From Rhizobiaceae bacterium (GTDB taxonomy: Bacteria > Pseudomonadota > Alphaproteobacteria > Rhizobiales > Rhizobiaceae), in NCBI GenBank assembly GCA_021648425.1, contig JAKISV010000148.1:1-6686 (forward strand): a stretch of 6,686 nucleotides of DNA. The letters run 5' to 3'. The first letter of the stretch is position 1, and every line of letters begins with the position of its first letter. A program made the position numbers and the translations under genes. The notes beneath the pieces are model-generated. The model saw only the letters and a program-made list of their open reading frames with translations, was not told the origin of the DNA and made no database searches. Of this stretch, positions 5,609 to 6,686 are shown one piece after another.

Positions 5609-6067
5609 CTACCCCTCACCCCCAAGCGCTGCTTTAATCACGCCGCTGGCCTTGCCCATATCCATCTGCCCGTGATATTTGCCCTTCAGCACACCCATCA
5701 CCTTGCCCATATCGCGTAAGGATTCAGCGCCTGTCTCTTCAATCGCGGCTGCAATTGCCAGCCCCACTTCAGCTTCTGCCATCTGTTTGGGCATGAACTC
5801 GCGAATAATCTCGATTTCCTCAAGCTCCTGCGTCTCAAGCTCCGGCCTGCCGCCTTCGCGGTACATTTTTGAAGATTCTTTCCGCTGCTTGACCATTTTG
5901 GTCAAGATATCGAGGATTTCCTCATCATCCGCCTTGTCTTTGCCTTTGCCCCGCAACGCAATATCGCGGTCACCAATGGCCGCCATGATCAGCCGCAAAG
6001 TGGATACCCGTCTTTTATTCTGCTCTTTTTGCGCCGCCTTAAGCGCCCCGGCAATTGCATCGCGCAT
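5609..6067 (-). CDS. yqeY: GatB/YqeY domain-containing protein
   Basis: Complete 152-residue YqeY-type protein. The N-terminal helical part shows the family hallmark RRVSTLRLIMAAIGDRDI (19-36), a middle segment reads DDEEILDILTKMVKQRKES, and the C-terminal domain, related to the tail of the GatB amidotransferase subunit, includes EFMPKQM (94-100), MGKVMGVLKGKY (119-130) and GQMDMGKASGVIKAAL (132-147). Family knowledge: YqeY resembles the tRNA-contacting tail of GatB, but no biochemical role is established. The start at 6067 is chosen over the longer frame from 6127 because the family begins here (MRDAIAGALKAAQ) and AGAGG lies 9 nt upstream. The gene heads the minus-strand cluster and diverges from carA; yqeY next to dnaG-rpoD is a recurrent arrangement in alphaproteobacteria from memory. 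Confidence 0.95.
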   Translation of the reverse strand: MRDAIAGALKAAQKEQNKRRVSTLRLIMAAIGDRDIALRGKGKDKADDEEILDILTKMVKQRKESSKMYREGGRPELETQELEEIEIIREFMPKQMAEAEVGLAIAAAIEETGAESLRDMGKVMGVLKGKYHGQMDMGKASGVIKAALGGEG

Positions 6068-6111
6068 CTTATTTAGCCTCTCAAAAGCCTCGAACTGGTT
6101 AGAAGGCGCGG

Positions 6112-6140
6112 AGCATAATCGACACACCTGTCGATATCAA
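6112..6140 (-). promoter_or_regulatory. Promoter of the yqeY-dnaG cluster with an operator-like spacer
   Basis: On the minus strand TTGATA (6135-6140, five of six matches to -35) and TATGCT (6112-6117, four of six matches to -10) are exactly 17 bp apart. Transcription would start near 6105, giving a leader of about 38 nt to the yqeY ATG. The spacer is filled by a perfect inverted repeat, ATCGACA and TGTCGAT with 4 bp between (6118-6135). This is a classic position for a repressor or a spacer-twisting activator, but no known regulator is recognised. Confidence 0.55.
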
Positions 6141-6210
6141 TGCACAACATACAAACTAAGCTATTGAATTATAACGCATGTAAATAAAATTATTGGCACT
6201 TGACAGCCAT

Positions 6211-6226
6211 GCGGCAATTTTGCCGC
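6211..6226. promoter_or_regulatory. GC-rich palindrome between the divergent promoters
   Basis: GCGGCAA (6211-6217) and TTGCCGC (6220-6226) form a perfect 7+7 bp inverted repeat around two T. As RNA it would be a stable hairpin with a 4-base loop, but no strong T-run follows on either strand. It lies between the two divergent transcription units, so it could insulate them or be a binding site. Confidence 0.4.
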
Positions 6227-6246
6227 CTTTAAATCTTGAATTTTCC

Positions 6247-6274
6247 TTGTTAACGACCTTTTCAACACCATATT
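6247..6274 (+). promoter_or_regulatory. Weak candidate carA promoter
   Basis: TTGTTA (6247-6252) and CATATT (6269-6274) are 16 bp apart; each matches about four of six consensus positions. It would start transcription near 6281 and give a leader of about 88 nt containing the inverted repeat CTGATTG (6305-6311) and CAATCAG (6331-6337). The assignment rests on pattern only; TATGCT copies at 6296-6301 and 6301-6306 are alternative -10 elements lacking a good -35. Confidence 0.3.
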
Positions 6275-6368
6275 TCGCTTCAGGCCCCTATTGGCTATGC
6301 TATGCTGATTGACACCCATGCCAATTGCTGCAATCAGACCAAAAACCATCTGAAAACAGGCGAAAACT

Positions 6369-6686
6369 ATGAGCACTCCTGAACCATGGAATGAGATAAC
6401 CCCAACTGCTGTTATCGTTCTGGCCGACGGCACTGTAATCAAAGGCAAAGGCTGTGGCGCTGAAGGCGTGGCCGTGGCAGAAATTTGCTTTAACACCGCT
6501 ATTACCGGCTATCAGGAAATTCTCACCGACCCTTCTTATGCTGGCCAGATTGTCACCTTTACCTTTCCCCATATCGGCAATGTCGGTGCAAATGATGAAG
6601 ATGTTGAAACCCTCGACATGGGTTCAGGTTCCGCCGTTATTGGCGCGGTATTCAAAGCTGATATTACCAATCCCTCCAACTACAGC
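6369..6686 (+). CDS. carA: Carbamoyl-phosphate synthase small subunit, N-terminal part, runs off the right edge
   Basis: First 106 codons of CarA, the glutaminase subunit that supplies ammonia to CarB for carbamoyl phosphate, the shared precursor of arginine and pyrimidines. The visible part is the N-terminal CPSase small-chain domain: TAVIVLADGTVIKGKGCGA (13-31), then FNTAITGYQEILTDPSYAGQ (41-60), then IVTFTFPHIGNVGANDEDVE (61-80) and FKADITNPSNYS (95-106). These match alphaproteobacterial CarA very closely from memory. The C-terminal class-I glutamine amidotransferase domain with its catalytic Cys is outside the window. The ATG at 6369 is chosen because AGG lies 8 nt upstream (6358-6360) and the protein begins where the family does. 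The gene diverges from yqeY across 301 bp. Confidence 0.98.
   Translation, partial: MSTPEPWNEITPTAVIVLADGTVIKGKGCGAEGVAVAEICFNTAITGYQEILTDPSYAGQIVTFTFPHIGNVGANDEDVETLDMGSGSAVIGAVFKADITNPSNYS

Larger units (their letters stand above)
6068..6368. promoter_or_regulatory. Divergent yqeY/carA intergenic region
   Basis: This 301-bp gap has no gene. It holds the yqeY promoter and its inverted repeat (6112-6140), a 7+7 bp GC-rich palindrome (6211-6226), a weak carA promoter candidate (6247-6274), and a 7+7 bp inverted repeat in the carA leader (6305-6337). A perfect TTGACA occurs at 6200-6205 and again at 6309-6314, but neither has a -10 at usable distance. A perfect TATAAT (6168-6173, minus strand) also lacks a good -35. 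Confidence 0.6.

Noticed and set aside
5503..5625. N-terminal extension of ccdA to an upstream ATG
   Set aside because: The added 41 residues resemble no antitoxin, overlap the end of yqeY, and a clear GAGG precedes the inner ATG at 5502.
6068..6127. 20-residue N-terminal extension of yqeY
   Set aside because: The family starts at MRDAIAGAL, a good ribosome site precedes 6067, and the extension would cover the predicted promoter -10.

Overview
The window comes from an alphaproteobacterium, most likely of the Hyphomicrobiales (Rhizobiales) type. This rests on the sigma-70 with a Lys/Ala-rich N-terminus and large acidic spacer, the DnaG beginning MRFPPSFLDDIRDRL with an alphaproteobacterial-style Toprim motif FDGDGAG, the HlyU-like small protein, and the CarA N-terminus. 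Base composition is moderate by eye. The genus cannot be named from this sequence.

Layout from right to left, in the direction of minus-strand transcription: carA (partial, plus strand) diverges from a long minus-strand cluster yqeY - ccdA - ccdB - dnaG - [383-bp regulatory gap] - rpoD - hlyU-like - yjbQ (partial). The core, yqeY-dnaG-rpoD, is a version of the macromolecular-synthesis operon, with YqeY in the upstream position that rpsU holds in Escherichia coli. DnaG primes replication, RpoD is the housekeeping sigma factor, and CarA (first step of pyrimidine and arginine synthesis) faces away across a 301-bp divergent promoter region. The first 211 bases hold the N-terminal part of a YjbQ-family protein with a TTG start, easily missed because it runs off the window edge.

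The main accessory element is a complete CcdA/CcdB toxin-antitoxin pair between yqeY and dnaG, on the same strand as both. CcdB-family toxins act on DNA gyrase, so a gyrase-directed module lies inside the primase/sigma operon. This CcdB keeps the family fold signature but ends Phe-Gln-Gly-Phe, lacking the Trp that F-plasmid CcdB needs for gyrase poisoning. The next gene, dnaG, has no Shine-Dalgarno and follows 40 bp later.

Regulatory DNA that can be read with some support: a TTGATA-N17-TATGCT promoter for the yqeY-dnaG cluster whose spacer is filled by a perfect 7+7 bp inverted repeat; an extended -10 and a 10-bp palindrome ahead of ccdA; and a long rpoD leader with candidate promoters and a 7+7 bp inverted repeat. 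No tRNA, rRNA, CRISPR array, insertion sequence or convincing intrinsic terminator was seen. Apart from the placement and toxin C-terminus of the ccd module, the window looks like an ordinary conserved housekeeping region.
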